Shown here piece by piece: positions 40,631-50,039 of a DNA stretch of 52,223 bases (positions are counted from its first letter, which is position 1; the number at the start of each line of letters is the position of its first letter). Origin of the DNA: Betaproteobacteria bacterium (GTDB lineage Bacteria; Pseudomonadota; Gammaproteobacteria; Burkholderiales; CAIKXV01); NCBI GenBank assembly GCA_021298815.1, contig JAJTHE010000153.1, positions 1 to 52,223 of the forward strand, read 5' to 3'. A program made the position numbers and the translations under genes. Below the pieces are notes generated by a model that saw only the letters and a program-made list of their open reading frames with translations, had not been told where the DNA came from and searched no databases.

Positions 40631-41197
40631 TCAATCCAGCCCGACGAACAACTCCTCCGCCGAGAACACCAACCCGAGCGACTCCAGCGCGAGCATGCCG
40701 TCATCGGCCATCTCGACGACTTCCCAGCGGCCCGCTTCCGTGCGCCGGAACAACTCGACCACGCGCGTGTGCGGCTCGACCAGAAGGAATTCCCGCAACT
40801 GCGGACTGCGCCGGTAGGCAGTGAACTTCGCGCGCTTGTCGAATCCGCCGGTGGAGGGCGAGAGCACCTCGGCGACGAACACCGGTTCCAGCAGCGCGTG
40901 CGTCTGTGCACGATCGTTGCGGCTGCAGGATACGACCACGTCCGGGTAGAACATCGCGTCGGCGGTCTCGATGCGCACCTTCATCTCGCTGGAGAGCACG
41001 CGGCAAGCCGACAGGTCGAGCCGCTTGTGCAGGGCGACTGCCAGGTTCAGCGTCACCACGTTGTGCACCTGGCTGGCGCCCACCATCGCGAACACTTCGC
41101 CACGGAAGAACTCGTGGCGCTCGAGCTGCTCGAGCTCCCAGGCGAGGAATTCGTCGAGGGTCATGGCGGCGGATTCCCGGCGTGCAGGAAGCGTCAT
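40631..41197 (-). CDS. Uma2-family (DUF820) restriction-endonuclease-fold protein
   Basis: The 188-residue protein matches the Uma2/DUF820 family. It has MTLDEFLAWELEQLERHEFF near the start, ASQVHNVVTLNLAVALH, a PD-(D/E)xK-like core with FYPDVVVSCS and PVFVAEVLSPST, and DKRAKFTAYRR near the end. The family has a predicted nuclease fold but no settled role. Its 3' end lies nine bases from the dnaE2 stop in convergent orientation. An internal ATG at 41164 is an alternative start. Confidence 0.88.
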   Translation of the reverse strand: MTLPARRESAAMTLDEFLAWELEQLERHEFFRGEVFAMVGASQVHNVVTLNLAVALHKRLDLSACRVLSSEMKVRIETADAMFYPDVVVSCSRNDRAQTHALLEPVFVAEVLSPSTGGFDKRAKFTAYRRSPQLREFLLVEPHTRVVELFRRTEAGRWEVVEMADDGMLALESLGLVFSAEELFVGLD

Positions 41198-41285
41198 GGT
41201 AGCAGCATCGATATGGACGATGCCGCGAGGATCGGCCGATCGCTAGCTCACTGCACGCGGCGGAAACCCGGTCTGCCCGGGGTTT

Positions 41286-42671
41286 CTACGCCGCAGCTTC
41301 CCGCAGCAGGGTCACGAACCCTGCGACGTCCTCCCACGCCTCGACGGCGTCCACCGCCGCCTCCACCCGCCGCGCACCGTCCGCGCTCAGCACATGCGCC
41401 GCCAGCCCGTGGAACTTCGCGCGGATCTCGGACTCTTCATACGGGTTCTGGAAATCCCCCCGCGGCAGGTCGCAGGTCGCGGTGGCGACGCGTCCGTCCT
41501 TCAGGGTGACCGTCGCGCGCGACTGCTTGCGATGCGGCAGCCGGGCCGTCATCGATGCGTCCTCGGCCACGTGTACCCGCTGCCGCATCGCCGCCCACAC
41601 TGGGTCGTGCACGGTGTCGTCGTTCAGCGTGTCGAAGCCGGTGCTGCCGCACAACGCCAGCCCGGCTGCCGCGTGCGGCAGGGAGTAGCGCGACGCGAAG
41701 TAGTTTGCCGGGTTGCGCTCGTCCATCTTCGCGGCGAAGTGGTAGGTGCGGATGTCGATGCGCTCGATCGACGAAGGGTCGGGCCGCAGTTCGGCCAGTG
41801 CGTCCTGCAGGGCATCGAGCGCGGAGTGGATCGGGTTGCAACAGGCGCGCAGGCGGAACCAGTTGCGCGTGATCTCCCAGCGGGTGCCGAGGTCCTCGAG
41901 CACCTCGTCCGGCCGGACACCTTCGGCCACCAGCTTGCCGAGCGACAGTTCGATCGCATCGGCCTGCGCCTCGAAGCCCGCGATCGCCAGCTCCGGCGCG
42001 AGCGAGGCTGCATGCCCGCACATGCCGCCGGCCACGTTGAGCGCCGTCGCGCCGGAGATCGCATCGGTGTAGCTCGGCGTGAGCATCAGCGTCGCACCCA
42101 GCCGCATCGCCAGGCTGGTGGTCGCCGCATCCAGCCCGCGCAGGCGCGCGCCGGCGGCCGAGGCGCCGAGCAGCGTGGCCTGGCCGTTCTGGTGGACGAG
42201 GTCGCGCGGCGTCATCGACAGCGACAGCCGGGCGCCGGCGTCGTAGCCGAGGATGAACGCGCCCAGCAGGTCGCGGCCTGGCGAGCGGCGGCATTCGCCC
42301 ACCGCCAGCAGGCCGGGCAGGATCTGCGCGCCGCCCTGGAACATCACGAAGCGATGGCCCTCGCACAGTTCGAGCGAGCGCGCCGCGATGCCGTTGACCA
42401 GCGCGACGCTGCGCGGGTCTCCGGTCGGCCAGCCGGTGGCGTATGCCGTGGCGGTGCGGGTGGCGGCGGCGGCATCCGCCGCAGCACCGTGGCCAGCCGT
42501 GCCCAGCAGCGCGGCGCGCAACTGCCGCACTTCCGGGCGCTGCGAACCGGCCAGCATCACGCCCAGCGTATCGAGCATCACCAGCTTTGCGTGCCGCCGC
42601 ACGCCGTCCGGGATGTCTTCGAGGCGCGTGCGTGCGACGAAGTCTGCGAGCGCCTCTACCTGCCGACCCAT
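41286..42671 (-). CDS. MmgE/PrpD family protein (first of two)
   Basis: The 461-residue protein belongs to the MmgE/PrpD family, which includes 2-methylcitrate dehydratase, cis-aconitate decarboxylase and iminodisuccinate epimerase. Family features include KLVMLDTLGVMLAGSQRPEV, AFILGYDAGARLS, GASAAGARLRGLDAATTSLAM and ACCNPIHSALDAL. The 2-methylcitrate pathway genes prpB and prpC are absent, so a methylcitrate role is not supported. It follows the second family member by 18 bp on the same strand. Confidence 0.88.
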   Translation of the reverse strand: MGRQVEALADFVARTRLEDIPDGVRRHAKLVMLDTLGVMLAGSQRPEVRQLRAALLGTAGHGAAADAAAATRTATAYATGWPTGDPRSVALVNGIAARSLELCEGHRFVMFQGGAQILPGLLAVGECRRSPGRDLLGAFILGYDAGARLSLSMTPRDLVHQNGQATLLGASAAGARLRGLDAATTSLAMRLGATLMLTPSYTDAISGATALNVAGGMCGHAASLAPELAIAGFEAQADAIELSLGKLVAEGVRPDEVLEDLGTRWEITRNWFRLRACCNPIHSALDALQDALAELRPDPSSIERIDIRTYHFAAKMDERNPANYFASRYSLPHAAAGLALCGSTGFDTLNDDTVHDPVWAAMRQRVHVAEDASMTARLPHRKQSRATVTLKDGRVATATCDLPRGDFQNPYEESEIRAKFHGLAAHVLSADGARRVEAAVDAVEAWEDVAGFVTLLREAAA

Positions 42672-42689
42672 GTCGTCACCCCCATGTCT

Positions 42690-44090
42690 TCACTCCCCCG
42701 TCGGTGAGCTCATGCGCGCAAGCCGGCCCACGTCCGGTGCATCGTCGATCGACCATGCCAGCGCGGCGAGCGCGTCGACGGCGCCGGGTGCTGGAAGTAC
42801 GCCCTGCGCGAGTACCCTGAACTTTTCCTCCAGCGCCCGGTCGTCGAGCGGGCGCTCCAGGCTGCCGGTCGCGACGGCGACCCGTCGATGGTGGTGGGTA
42901 CCGTCGGCCATCTGCAGCGTCGCCTCGACGGCTTCCTTGGCGATGCCGGCGTCGGCCTGCAGCGCCACCCGCCCACGCAGTGCCGTCACGCCCGGGTCCG
43001 AGACGCAGTCGTCGGTGAACGCATCGACGCCGACGCGTCCGTGCAGCAACGCTACCGCCGCCACGTGTGCGGTGGAAAGCTTGGCCTGCAGCCCGGTGGC
43101 GGGCTGCGCGTTCGACATCATCGTGATCACCAGCGGATGCACCTTCAGCTCGATCCGCGCGACCGGGCCGGCATCGAACGCCGCGTTTCCCGCCGCGTTG
43201 CTCGTCGCCTGCAGCAGCGCGGCGCGCAGTTCGATGCATGCATCGATCACCGGATGCGCGACGATGCCGCACGGATACGGCTTGTACGCGACCTGCGACA
43301 GTTCCCATGCGGTGCCCAGGCGATCCAGCGGCGCATCGAGGTCGGGGCGGCGCACGAACAGGCGAGCGAACCCGCGTGCCGCCTCGATGCAATGCTCGCC
43401 GCCGGTGAAGCCGCGCGCCGCGAGCAGTGCGGCGGCGAGGCCGTCGCGGGCCGCATGTCCCATGTTGAACGACTTGCCCATGCTGCCATGCACGGCGGTG
43501 ATGCCGGAGGCCTGGGTGGCGGCGAGGCCGAGGGCCCAGGCGAGCCGCTGCGCATCGAGGCCGAGCAGGCGCCCGCAGGCGGCGGCCGCGCCGAACACGC
43601 CGCAGGTCGATGTGACATGCCAGCCTTCGTCGAACTGGGCGGGCGACACCGCGTTGCCGATGCGGCACTCCACCTCGATGCCCAGCACCAGTGCATGCAG
43701 GAAGTCGGCGCCGCTGGCCCCGCGGTGCTCGGCGAGCGCCAGCAACGCCGAGGCCACCGGCACGGTGGGATGGATCACCGTGCGCAGGTGCGTGTCGTCG
43801 AAGTCGAGGATGTTCGATGCGATGCCGTTCAGCAGCGCCGCGTTCATCGCATCGATGCGCTCGCCGCGGCCGAGCAGCGTGGCCTGGGACGGCCCGGCGA
43901 AGTCGCGCATCGCATCGAGCGCGGTGCACACGGCCTCGTCCCTGCAGCCACCCAGCGCGCAGCCGAGCCAGTTGAGCAGTGCACGCCGGGCTTCATGGCG
44001 GATGCCGGGCGGGATCGAGCGCCACTCGGAGTCGGCGACGAAGCGCGCCAGCGTGCCGGTGACATCGGGCGGGGCAGGCGTGGCGTCCAC
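42690..44090 (-). CDS. MmgE/PrpD family protein (second of two)
   Basis: The 466-residue paralogue has the family's NWLGCALGGCRDEAVCTAL, NILDFDDTHLRTVIHPTVPV and SMGKSFNMGHAARDGL. KPYPCGIVAHPVIDACIEL follows. I choose the GTG at 44090, just after the rnd stop; the frame stays open far upstream through rnd without another credible start. No strong ribosome-binding site is visible. Two adjacent PrpD-type genes suggest a catabolic pair for related dicarboxylic acids, but nothing here identifies the substrate. Confidence 0.82.
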   Translation of the reverse strand: MDATPAPPDVTGTLARFVADSEWRSIPPGIRHEARRALLNWLGCALGGCRDEAVCTALDAMRDFAGPSQATLLGRGERIDAMNAALLNGIASNILDFDDTHLRTVIHPTVPVASALLALAEHRGASGADFLHALVLGIEVECRIGNAVSPAQFDEGWHVTSTCGVFGAAAACGRLLGLDAQRLAWALGLAATQASGITAVHGSMGKSFNMGHAARDGLAAALLAARGFTGGEHCIEAARGFARLFVRRPDLDAPLDRLGTAWELSQVAYKPYPCGIVAHPVIDACIELRAALLQATSNAAGNAAFDAGPVARIELKVHPLVITMMSNAQPATGLQAKLSTAHVAAVALLHGRVGVDAFTDDCVSDPGVTALRGRVALQADAGIAKEAVEATLQMADGTHHHRRVAVATGSLERPLDDRALEEKFRVLAQGVLPAPGAVDALAALAWSIDDAPDVGRLARMSSPTGE

Positions 44091-44101
44091 CGGCCGTGCG
44101 C

Positions 44102-45181
44102 TCAGCCGGCCAGGAGGTCGCCGAGCACCGTACCGCGCCAGCCGTCGAGCTCGGGCGAACGCTCGCCGCGCACCCACGCCTCGAGCAGCCGGCGCGGACA
44201 GAGCAGGGCTGGCGGCAGGTCCAGTTCGGTCGCGCGCGCGGCAACCTTGTCGCGCAACTGTGCCAGCTGCTGTGCCGGCTCGCCGCGGATCGGCGGCGGG
44301 ATCGGCGGCAGGTCGCGGTCTTCTTCCGACAGCGGCGATTCCAGCAGGTCGAGCAGCAGCGGCAGTTCCCGCTTCGGGAAGCTGCGCTGTCCGCGCATCC
44401 GGGAGGACAGGGCGTCGGCATCGGCCGGCGGCGTCTCGACCAGGCTGGTGGCGAGCGCGTTGTCGAAGATCCAGGACCGCGGCCGGTTGATCCGCCGGGC
44501 GAGCGCCTCGCGCCAGCGCAGCAGGCGGCGCAGGCGTGCCTGCTGCTCGGGTGGCGACTTCCACAGCGCGGTGAAGGACAGGTGCGGTTCCGCGTCGGGC
44601 ACCGGCCCGGCGGCGAGGCGGTCGCAGTCCTCCTGGCACCAGGCAGCCATGCTGCGCTGTCCGAGCTTCGCCGACAGCAGGTCGTGCATCGCCGGCAGGT
44701 GCACGACGTCGATCGCCGCGTAGAGCTTCTGCTGCTCGGTGAGGGGGCGCTGCAGCCAGTCGGAGCGCGTCTCGCCCTTGCCGATCTCGACGTCGAGCAG
44801 CATCTGCGCCAGGCGCTGGTAGCCGAGCCCCGGGCCGAGGCCGGCGAAGGCCGCGGCGACCTGAGTGTCGAACAGCCCGGCCACCGGCGCGCCGGCGATC
44901 GGCGCCAGCGCGACCAGGTCTTCGCTCGCGCTGTGCATGATCTTCACGCAGCCCGCGTCCAGGAGCAGCGGGCCCAGCGGCGCAAGGTTGCCGCAGCCGA
45001 TCGGGTCGACCAGGGCCGGCGGGCCGTCGGCCTGCAGCTGCACCAGGGCCAGGTCGGGCCAGAAGGTGTTGACCCGCATGAACTCGGTGTCCAGCCCGAT
45101 CCGGGAGGCGCCTCGAAGGCGGGAGAGCAGGGCGGCAAGGTCGCCTGCGGTGTCGATCCACTCTGCGGTCGGTGCGGTCAT
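44102..45181 (-). CDS. rnd: Ribonuclease D
   Basis: The 359-residue enzyme is a 3'-5' exoribonuclease for tRNA 3' maturation. The DEDD exonuclease domain shows DTEF at 31-34, KIMHSASEDLVAL, and the late motif YAAIDVVHLPAMHDLL with the final Asp. HRDC-like helical regions follow, with RRLLRWREALARRINRPRSW and LLCPRRLLEAWVRGE. It heads the minus-strand set followed by the two PrpD-like genes, and it diverges from the TRAP receptor gene. Confidence 0.92.
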   Translation of the reverse strand: MTAPTAEWIDTAGDLAALLSRLRGASRIGLDTEFMRVNTFWPDLALVQLQADGPPALVDPIGCGNLAPLGPLLLDAGCVKIMHSASEDLVALAPIAGAPVAGLFDTQVAAAFAGLGPGLGYQRLAQMLLDVEIGKGETRSDWLQRPLTEQQKLYAAIDVVHLPAMHDLLSAKLGQRSMAAWCQEDCDRLAAGPVPDAEPHLSFTALWKSPPEQQARLRRLLRWREALARRINRPRSWIFDNALATSLVETPPADADALSSRMRGQRSFPKRELPLLLDLLESPLSEEDRDLPPIPPPIRGEPAQQLAQLRDKVAARATELDLPPALLCPRRLLEAWVRGERSPELDGWRGTVLGDLLAG

Positions 45182-45197
45182 GCGCGATGATAAGCCG

Positions 45198-45227
45198 TTG
45201 GCGACCCGGCGGGCTTGTGGCTACACT
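45198..45227 (+). promoter_or_regulatory. Candidate sigma70 promoter for the TRAP receptor gene
   Basis: TTGGCG at 45198-45203 and TACACT at 45222-45227 are spaced by 18 bases. They would start transcription about 95 bases before the ATG at 45330. This is a match by eye only. Confidence 0.4.
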
Positions 45228-45329
45228 CTCGGCCGCACGGCGACCCCGGCCGCGAGGGCAGGGGATCGGATCCGGACAGCCGCGTGCCGCATCGTCGGAC
45301 ACCGGCGCACAGAGATCGAGGAGAGGGGC

Positions 45330-46562
45330 ATGCGAGGCGACAGCGACAAGCGCAACGACCGCGGCACGGTGGCATCCGGCGGCCAGGACGACCGGGTGCC
45401 GGCGGCGGGGGGCGCGGCGGACCATGCGGCGACCGCATCCGCGCTGCGGCACCGGCGGCGCGCCTTCCTGCAGGGGGCGGCCGCGTCGGCCACCGCCGCG
45501 GTGGCGGCCCCCGCGATCGCCCAGTCCGGCCCGTCGGTGCGCTGGCGCCTGCAGTCGAGCTTCCCGAAGAGCCTCGACACCCTGTTCGGCGCGGCGCAGA
45601 TGTTCTGCGAACGCATCGACCGGCTGACCGGCGGACGCTTCCAGATCCGTCCGTTCGCCGCGGGCGAGATCGTCGGCGGCCTGCAGGTGCTCGACGCGGT
45701 GCAGAACGGCACCATCGAGATGGGACACACCGCGAGCTACTACTACATCGGGCGCAACCGGTCCCTGGCCTTCGACACCGCGGTGCCGTTCGGCCTGAAC
45801 GCGCGCCAGCAGAATGCCTGGATGTACTACGGTGGCGGGCTCGAGCTCATGCGCGAGGTGATGCGCGAGTTCAACGTGATGAACTTCCCCGCCGGCAACA
45901 CCGGCACCCAGATGGGCGGCTGGTTCCGGCGCGAGATCCGCGGCCTGAAGGACATGCAGGGCCTGCGCTTCCGCATCCCCGGGCTGGCAGGCGAGATGCT
46001 GTCGCGCATCGGCGTGCTGCCGCAGGTGATCGCGCCTGCGGACATCTATTCCTCGCTCGAGCGCGGCACGATCGACGCCACCGAGTTCGTCGGCCCCTAC
46101 GACGACGAGAAGCTGGGTTTCGCCAAGGTCACCAAGTTCTACTACTACCCCGGCTTCTGGGAGGGCGGCGCGCAGCTATCGATGTACGTCGGCCTGAAGG
46201 AGTGGGAGAAGTTGCCGCGCGAGTTCCAGCAGGCGATCGACGTCGCCTCCGCCGAGATCAACGTCAACATGCTGGCCGAGTACGACGCGAAGAACCCGCC
46301 GGCGCTCGCCCGCATCCAGAAGACCGGCGTGCAGGTACGGCCGTTCCCGCCCGACGTGATGGCCGCGGCACAGAAGGCCGCGTTCCAGATCTACGATGAG
46401 GAGGCCGCGAAGAACCCGTCGTTCGCCAAGATCTACGTCAACTGGCGTGCCTTCCGCGAGGCCCAGCACAACTGGCACCGGACGGCCGACCTCACGTTCG
46501 ACAACTTCGTGCTGACCAATCCGCTCGGCGCGCCGGCACCGGCCGCACCGGCCAGGAAGTAG
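45330..46562 (+). CDS. dctP: TRAP transporter substrate-binding protein (TakP-like DctP)
   Basis: The 410-residue periplasmic receptor starts at the ATG at 45330 after GAGGAGAGGGG. It has a long N-terminus with a twin-arginine-type signal (HRRRAFLQGAAASATAAVAA). The mature part shows FPKSLDTLFGAAQMFCERI, GNTGTQMGGWFRREIRGLKD, RIPGLAGEMLSRIGVLPQVI and FVGPYDDEKLGFAKV. These resemble the TakP group, which binds 2-oxo acids or lactate-type monocarboxylates. The permease genes lie on the other strand and converge on this gene, an unusual layout for a TRAP system. Confidence 0.9.
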   Translation: MRGDSDKRNDRGTVASGGQDDRVPAAGGAADHAATASALRHRRRAFLQGAAASATAAVAAPAIAQSGPSVRWRLQSSFPKSLDTLFGAAQMFCERIDRLTGGRFQIRPFAAGEIVGGLQVLDAVQNGTIEMGHTASYYYIGRNRSLAFDTAVPFGLNARQQNAWMYYGGGLELMREVMREFNVMNFPAGNTGTQMGGWFRREIRGLKDMQGLRFRIPGLAGEMLSRIGVLPQVIAPADIYSSLERGTIDATEFVGPYDDEKLGFAKVTKFYYYPGFWEGGAQLSMYVGLKEWEKLPREFQQAIDVASAEINVNMLAEYDAKNPPALARIQKTGVQVRPFPPDVMAAAQKAAFQIYDEEAAKNPSFAKIYVNWRAFREAQHNWHRTADLTFDNFVLTNPLGAPAPAAPARK

Positions 46563-46594
46563 CGCACCGTACGCAGGGTCGGCATGCCGTAATC

Positions 46595-46704
46595 CGGGTC
46601 AGAGACGAATTTCCGCTCGCCCACCCTGCGCTGCGCGCGCGGCAGCGCCAGACCACAGCGCCAGATGGCAGGGTCAGACAGGAGGATAAATCGTCTCTGA
46701 CCCG
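46595..46704. repeat. Short MITE-like palindromic element between convergent TRAP genes
   Basis: Near-perfect inverted arms CGGGTCAGAGACGAATTT (46595-46612) and its counterpart (46688-46704, one base shorter) bound 110 bp. The arms share the GGGTCAG start of the palindrome in dnaE2. Beside the right arm, GATAAATCG at 46685-46693 and CGATTTATC at 46703-46711 form a smaller hairpin overlapping the dctM stop. It could work as a terminator for both convergent genes. Confidence 0.65.
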
Positions 46705-46706
46705 AT

Positions 46707-48026
46707 TTATCGGAAGTTCAGCACCAGGCCGGGGAAGCCGATCAGCAGGCCGACCATGATCAGCTGGATGATGATGAACGGGATCGCGCCGAGGTAGATG
46801 TCGATGGTGCGGATCGACGGCGGGGCGACGCTGCGCAGGTAGAAGAGCGCGAAGCCGAACGGCGGATGCATGAACGAGGTCTGCATGTTCACCGCGATCA
46901 GCACGGCGAACCAGACCAGGTCGATGCCCAGCTTGTCGGCGACCGGCCCGAGCAGCGGCAGCAGGATGAACGCGATCTCGAAGAAGTCGAGGAAGAACGA
47001 CAGCAGGAAGATCAGCACATTCACGAACACCAGGAAGCCGGTCTGGCCGCCGGGCAGGCCGGTGAGCAGGTGCTCGACCCAGAGGTCCCCGTCCAGGCCG
47101 CGGAACACCAGCGTGAAGATGGTCGCGCCGATCAGGATGAAGATCGCGAAGCTGGTGAGGATGGTGGTCTGTTCCATCGCCTCGCGCAGCACGCGCATGC
47201 CCAGGCGGCGGTTGGCGGCGGCGAGCGCGAGCGATCCGAGCGCGCCCATGGCGGCCGCTTCGGTCGGCGTGGCCAGCCCCATGAAGATGGTACCGATCAC
47301 CAGGAACAGCAGGACGATGGCCGGGATCAGCGCCTTCAGCGCACGCAGCAGCAGCGCGCGGTCGCGCGGCTGGCGCTCGGACTCCGGGATCGCCGGCACC
47401 GCATCGGGATACACGAGCGAGACCAGGAAGATGTACAGCGCATAGAGGCCGGTCAGCACCAGGCTCGGCAGCAGTGCGCCGGCATAGACGTCGCCGACCG
47501 ATATGCCCAGCACCTCGGCCATCACCACCAGCACGATCGACGGTGGCACGATCTGCGCGAGCGTGCCCGACGCGGCGATCACCCCGGTGGACAGGCGCGC
47601 GGAGTAGCCGTGGCGGATCATCACCGGCAGCGAGATCAGGCCCATCGCGATCACCGTCGCGGCGACCACCCCTGCCGGCCCGCCGAGCAGCGCACCGACG
47701 AAGATCACCGCGTAGGCGATGCCGCCCTTCACCGAGGCGAACACCTGGCCCATGGTCTCCAGCATCTCCTCCGCGATGCCGCTGCGTTCCAGCACCACGC
47801 CCATGAAGGTGAAGAACGGGATCGCCAGCAGGGTCTGGTTGGACATGATGCCGAGCACCCGCTCCGGCAGCGCCTGCAGCAGCTGCGGGCCGAACGCACC
47901 GGCCTGGATGCCGATCAGCGAGAACGCGAGGCCGACGGCCGCGAGCGAGAACGCGACCGGATAGCCGACCAGCAGGAACACGACCATCGTCGCGAACATC
48001 GCCGGTGCGAGCAGTTCGATGCCCAT
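46707..48026 (-). CDS. dctM: TRAP transporter large permease subunit
   Basis: The 439-residue membrane protein has about twelve to thirteen hydrophobic segments. DctM features include LLAIPFFTFMGVVLERSGIA, GGPAGVVAATVIAMGLI, TGVIAASGTLAQIVPPSIVL and ATPTEAAAMGALGSLALA. It carries the Na+/solute channel of the transporter. It is preceded 28 bp upstream by dctQ on the same strand. The stop codon lies on the edge of the palindromic element at 46595-46704. Confidence 0.93.
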   Translation of the reverse strand: MGIELLAPAMFATMVVFLLVGYPVAFSLAAVGLAFSLIGIQAGAFGPQLLQALPERVLGIMSNQTLLAIPFFTFMGVVLERSGIAEEMLETMGQVFASVKGGIAYAVIFVGALLGGPAGVVAATVIAMGLISLPVMIRHGYSARLSTGVIAASGTLAQIVPPSIVLVVMAEVLGISVGDVYAGALLPSLVLTGLYALYIFLVSLVYPDAVPAIPESERQPRDRALLLRALKALIPAIVLLFLVIGTIFMGLATPTEAAAMGALGSLALAAANRRLGMRVLREAMEQTTILTSFAIFILIGATIFTLVFRGLDGDLWVEHLLTGLPGGQTGFLVFVNVLIFLLSFFLDFFEIAFILLPLLGPVADKLGIDLVWFAVLIAVNMQTSFMHPPFGFALFYLRSVAPPSIRTIDIYLGAIPFIIIQLIMVGLLIGFPGLVLNFR

Positions 48027-48054
48027 CAGCCTCCCGCGCCCGTGGCGGCCGGCG

Positions 48055-48597
48055 TCATTGCAGTTGCCGGCGCTGCGCCGGGGCCGGCGCGAGCCCGCGC
48101 AGGAAGGCCACGCGCTTGATGATCTCGGACACGCCCTGCAGCGTCAGCAGCGTGAACGCCACCGGGATGGCCAGCTTGATCGGCCAGCGCGCGAGCCCGC
48201 CGACATCCGGGGAGGTCTCCCACACGGCGATCGAAGCGGAGACCATCGGCAGCGACAGGACGGTCAGCGCGATGGTGGTCGGCAGAAAGAAGAACAGGCC
48301 GCCGAGGATGTCGATCCAGGCCTGGCGCCGCGGCGTCTGCCGTGCGTACAGCACGTCCACCCGCACATGGCCGCCTTGCGCCAGCGTGAACGCCGCACCG
48401 AACAGGAAGATCAGCGCGAACATGTACCACTGCAGTTCGAGCAGGCCGTTGGTGCCGAAGCTGAAGCCGTAGCGCAGGATGGCATTGGCGGTGGCGACCA
48501 GCACGACGACCAGTGTCAGCCAGCACGCAAGCCGGCCGAGGCGCTCGTTCACTGCGTCGATCGCGCGCGCGGCTGCCAGCAACGTCTTCAAGCACAC
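48055..48597 (-). CDS. dctQ: TRAP transporter small permease subunit
   Basis: The 180-residue protein has four hydrophobic segments and the DctQ features WLTLVVVLVATANAILRYGF, ELQWYMFALIFLFGAAFTLA and GGHVRVDVLY. It pairs with the DctM subunit encoded next. It diverges from glyA across about 134 bp. Confidence 0.92.
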   Translation of the reverse strand: MCLKTLLAAARAIDAVNERLGRLACWLTLVVVLVATANAILRYGFSFGTNGLLELQWYMFALIFLFGAAFTLAQGGHVRVDVLYARQTPRRQAWIDILGGLFFFLPTTIALTVLSLPMVSASIAVWETSPDVGGLARWPIKLAIPVAFTLLTLQGVSEIIKRVAFLRGLAPAPAQRRQLQ

Positions 48598-48731
48598 CCC
48601 TCTCTGTCCCTGTCTGCCGATATCAGTACCACGCAGCGCGCCGCCGCGCCAAGGCCGGCAGCGGACCCGGGGCCGAGCAGGCGGGCGAAAGTTGCTAAAA
48701 TCAAGACTTTGCAGCGTTCCGGAGCAGCCGA

Positions 48732-49985
48732 ATGTTCAGCCAGAATGACCGAATCGAAGGTTTCGACCCCGAGCTGTGGGCCGCCATGCAGCAGGAACGC
48801 CAGCGGCAGGAAGACCACATCGAGCTGATCGCGTCGGAAAACTACGCCAGCCCGCGCGTGCTGGCCGCCCAGGGCTCGGTGCTGACCAACAAGTATGCCG
48901 AGGGCTACCCGGGCAAGCGCTACTACGGTGGCTGCGAGTTCGTCGACATCGCAGAGACGCTGGCCATCGAACGCGTGAAGCAGCTGTTCGACGCGCCGTT
49001 CGCCAACGTGCAGCCGCATTCCGGTGCGCAGGCGAACATGGGTGTCTATCTGGCGATGCTGTCGGCCGGCGACACCATCCTGGGCATGTCGCTCGCGCAC
49101 GGCGGGCACCTGACCCACGGGGCGACGGTCAACTTCAGCGGCAAGCTGTACAAGTCGGTCGCCTACGGCCTGGACCCGAAGACCGAGGAGATCGACTACG
49201 ACCAGGTGGCCAGGCTCGCGCGCGAGCACCGGCCGAAGATGATCGTCGCCGGTGCGTCGGCCTATGCGCTTCAGATCGACTTCAAGCGCTTCCGTGCGAT
49301 CGCCGACGAGGTGGGCGCGCTGTTCCTGGTCGACATGGCGCACTACTCCGGCCTGGTCGCCGCCGGCGTCTACCCGACGCCGGTGCCCCACGCCGACTTC
49401 ACCACCAGCACCACGCACAAGACCCTGCGCGGCCCGCGCGGCGGCTTCATCCTGTCGCGCAACGAAGCGCATGCGAAGGCGATCAACTCCGCGATGTTCC
49501 CGGGCGTGCAGGGCGGCCCGCTGATGCACGTGATCGCCGCCAAGGCGGTCGCCTTCAAGGAGGCGATGGAGCCGTCGTTCCGCACCTACCAGCAGCAGGT
49601 GCTCGACAACGCGCGCACCATGGCCGGCGTGCTGCAGGCGCGCGGACTGCGCATCGTATCCGGGCGCACCGACTGCCACCTGTTCCTGGTCGACCTGCGG
49701 CCGAAGAAGGTGACCGGCAAGGATGCCGAGGCGTTGCTGGGCAGCGTGCACATGACGGTCAACAAGAACGCCATCCCGAACGATCCCGAGAAGCCGTTCG
49801 TCACCAGCGGCATCCGCCTGGGCTCGCCGGCGATGACCACGCGCGGCTTCGGCGCGGCCGAGGTCACCCGTGTCGCGCACCTGATCGCGGATACGCTCGA
49901 TGCGCCGGCCGACCCGGCCGTCGCGGCGCGGGTGCGCGATGAAGTGAAGGCGCTGTGCGCACGCTTCCCCGTCTACGGTGCATGA
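48732..49985 (+). CDS. glyA: Serine hydroxymethyltransferase
   Basis: The 417-residue PLP enzyme interconverts serine and glycine with transfer of a one-carbon unit to tetrahydrofolate. It has [54 protein letters not shown] and the PLP Lys230 in [17 protein letters not shown] lies just before the ATG at 48732. A TAAAAT about 35 bases upstream of the ATG could be a -10 box, but no matching -35 is clear. It is followed by nrdR, ribD and ribE, an order common in betaproteobacteria. Confidence 0.97.
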   Translation: MFSQNDRIEGFDPELWAAMQQERQRQEDHIELIASENYASPRVLAAQGSVLTNKYAEGYPGKRYYGGCEFVDIAETLAIERVKQLFDAPFANVQPHSGAQANMGVYLAMLSAGDTILGMSLAHGGHLTHGATVNFSGKLYKSVAYGLDPKTEEIDYDQVARLAREHRPKMIVAGASAYALQIDFKRFRAIADEVGALFLVDMAHYSGLVAAGVYPTPVPHADFTTSTTHKTLRGPRGGFILSRNEAHAKAINSAMFPGVQGGPLMHVIAAKAVAFKEAMEPSFRTYQQQVLDNARTMAGVLQARGLRIVSGRTDCHLFLVDLRPKKVTGKDAEALLGSVHMTVNKNAIPNDPEKPFVTSGIRLGSPAMTTRGFGAAEVTRVAHLIADTLDAPADPAVAARVRDEVKALCARFPVYGA

Positions 49986-50039
49986 GCCCGCGCCAGGCGC
50001 AGCCCAGTACCGCACGGCGCCGGTGCCGGTGACCGGCGC

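Noticed and set aside
42690..45728. A single 1012-residue protein joining the second MmgE/PrpD gene to upstream sequence
   Set aside because: The upstream part is antisense or out of frame relative to rnd; the MmgE/PrpD domain starts near 44090.
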